DNA of 64,000 bases from Promethearchaeota archaeon. GTDB taxonomy: Archaea > Asgardarchaeota > Thorarchaeia > Thorarchaeales > Thorarchaeaceae. The stretch covers positions 1 through 64,000 of the forward strand of contig WJMJ01000018.1 of assembly GCA_014728035.1 (NCBI GenBank), given 5' to 3'. The translations under genes and the position numbers were made by a program. The notes beneath the pieces are model-generated. The model saw only the letters and a program-made list of their open reading frames with translations. It was not told the DNA's origin and did no database searches. Positions within the stretch are counted from its first letter, which is position 1, and the number at the start of each line of letters is the position of its first letter. This document shows, piece by piece, positions 63,825 through 64,000 of this stretch.

Positions 63825-64000
63825 TAGTTATTGTAATCCTTTCATCCTTGACAAATAACCCATCGTAGGTGTAATAATGTCACTTCCCTAACTTGTGAAT
63901 GTTGGCTATTCATGCATTACTGCTAAATCAGATTGGTAGAGTGAAGCTTAAATATCGCGAAAGTAGTCCCGAGCTTGAAAGACAGAACGGTTTCAAATGA

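Noticed and set aside
1..64000. CRISPR arrays, insertion sequences, integrases and rRNA or tRNA genes
   Set aside because: No regularly spaced repeats, no transposase or recombinase reading frame, and no convincing RNA gene seen on reading either strand.

Overview
The window looks like a piece of an AT-rich archaeal chromosome. Archaeal indicators are a short-chain polyprenyl diphosphate synthase beside a geranylgeranyl-reductase-family flavoprotein, a 2-phosphoglycerate kinase, an ADP-forming acyl-CoA synthetase alpha subunit, a small OB-fold ssDNA-binding protein and a group 3b-type hydrogenase in the order hydB-G-D-A. Very large surface and membrane proteins, a 16-repeat ankyrin protein, beta-propeller proteins and a menaquinone-type prenyltransferase would fit an Asgard-like (Thor-/Heimdall-like) archaeon. 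That lineage assignment is inference, because no diagnostic marker (rRNA, ribosomal protein, eukaryotic signature protein) lies in the window. Many starts are GTG or TTG, and several are decided by clear GGAGG or GAGGT ribosome binding sites.

Layout. 0-7 kb: oxygen and redox defence (truncated flavodiiron protein, rubrerythrin, CoA-disulfide-reductase-like flavoprotein), a Nudix hydrolase and a tandem macro-domain pair. 7-16 kb: a 1.8-thousand-residue surface protein with a 7-TM tail, a membrane protein with a cytoplasmic zinc knuckle, a CheY-like receiver and a methyltransferase. 16-20 kb: a four-gene hydrogenase operon. 20-33 kb: an SSB, a giant polytopic membrane protein of about 2,090 residues, a CFI-box zinc-ribbon protein, 2-phosphoglycerate kinase, an acyl-CoA synthetase subunit, a VIT1-like transporter and an ankyrin protein. 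33-45 kb: an eleven-gene complex I operon (A-J-K-C-D-H-I-M'-L-M-N). 45-52 kb: small membrane proteins, a methyltransferase, a TPR protein and a propeller protein. 52-60 kb: a respiratory and lipid block. 60-64 kb: mutS and small genes.

The most interesting system is respiratory. The complex I operon has no nuoB, nuoE, nuoF or nuoG. The only NuoB in the window is the C-terminal domain of a 646-residue fusion whose N-terminal part is a GlcD/D-lactate-dehydrogenase-type FAD protein (52566-54506). The fusion is transcribed divergently from a GlcF/HdrD-like iron-sulfur protein and is followed by a 4-TM protein. Next to these lie MenA, polyprenyl diphosphate synthase and geranylgeranyl reductase, which could make and saturate a menaquinone tail. 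The complex I itself carries a fourth antiporter-like subunit and a NuoL whose lateral helix shows a 26-residue duplication. Both are hallmarks of the four-pump ('2M') complex I described by Chadwick and colleagues. Several normally conserved residues of the quinone site and E-channel are also changed. My reading is that a 2-hydroxyacid-type flavoprotein may be hard-wired to a four-pump complex I through a fused NuoB. I know of no description of that arrangement.
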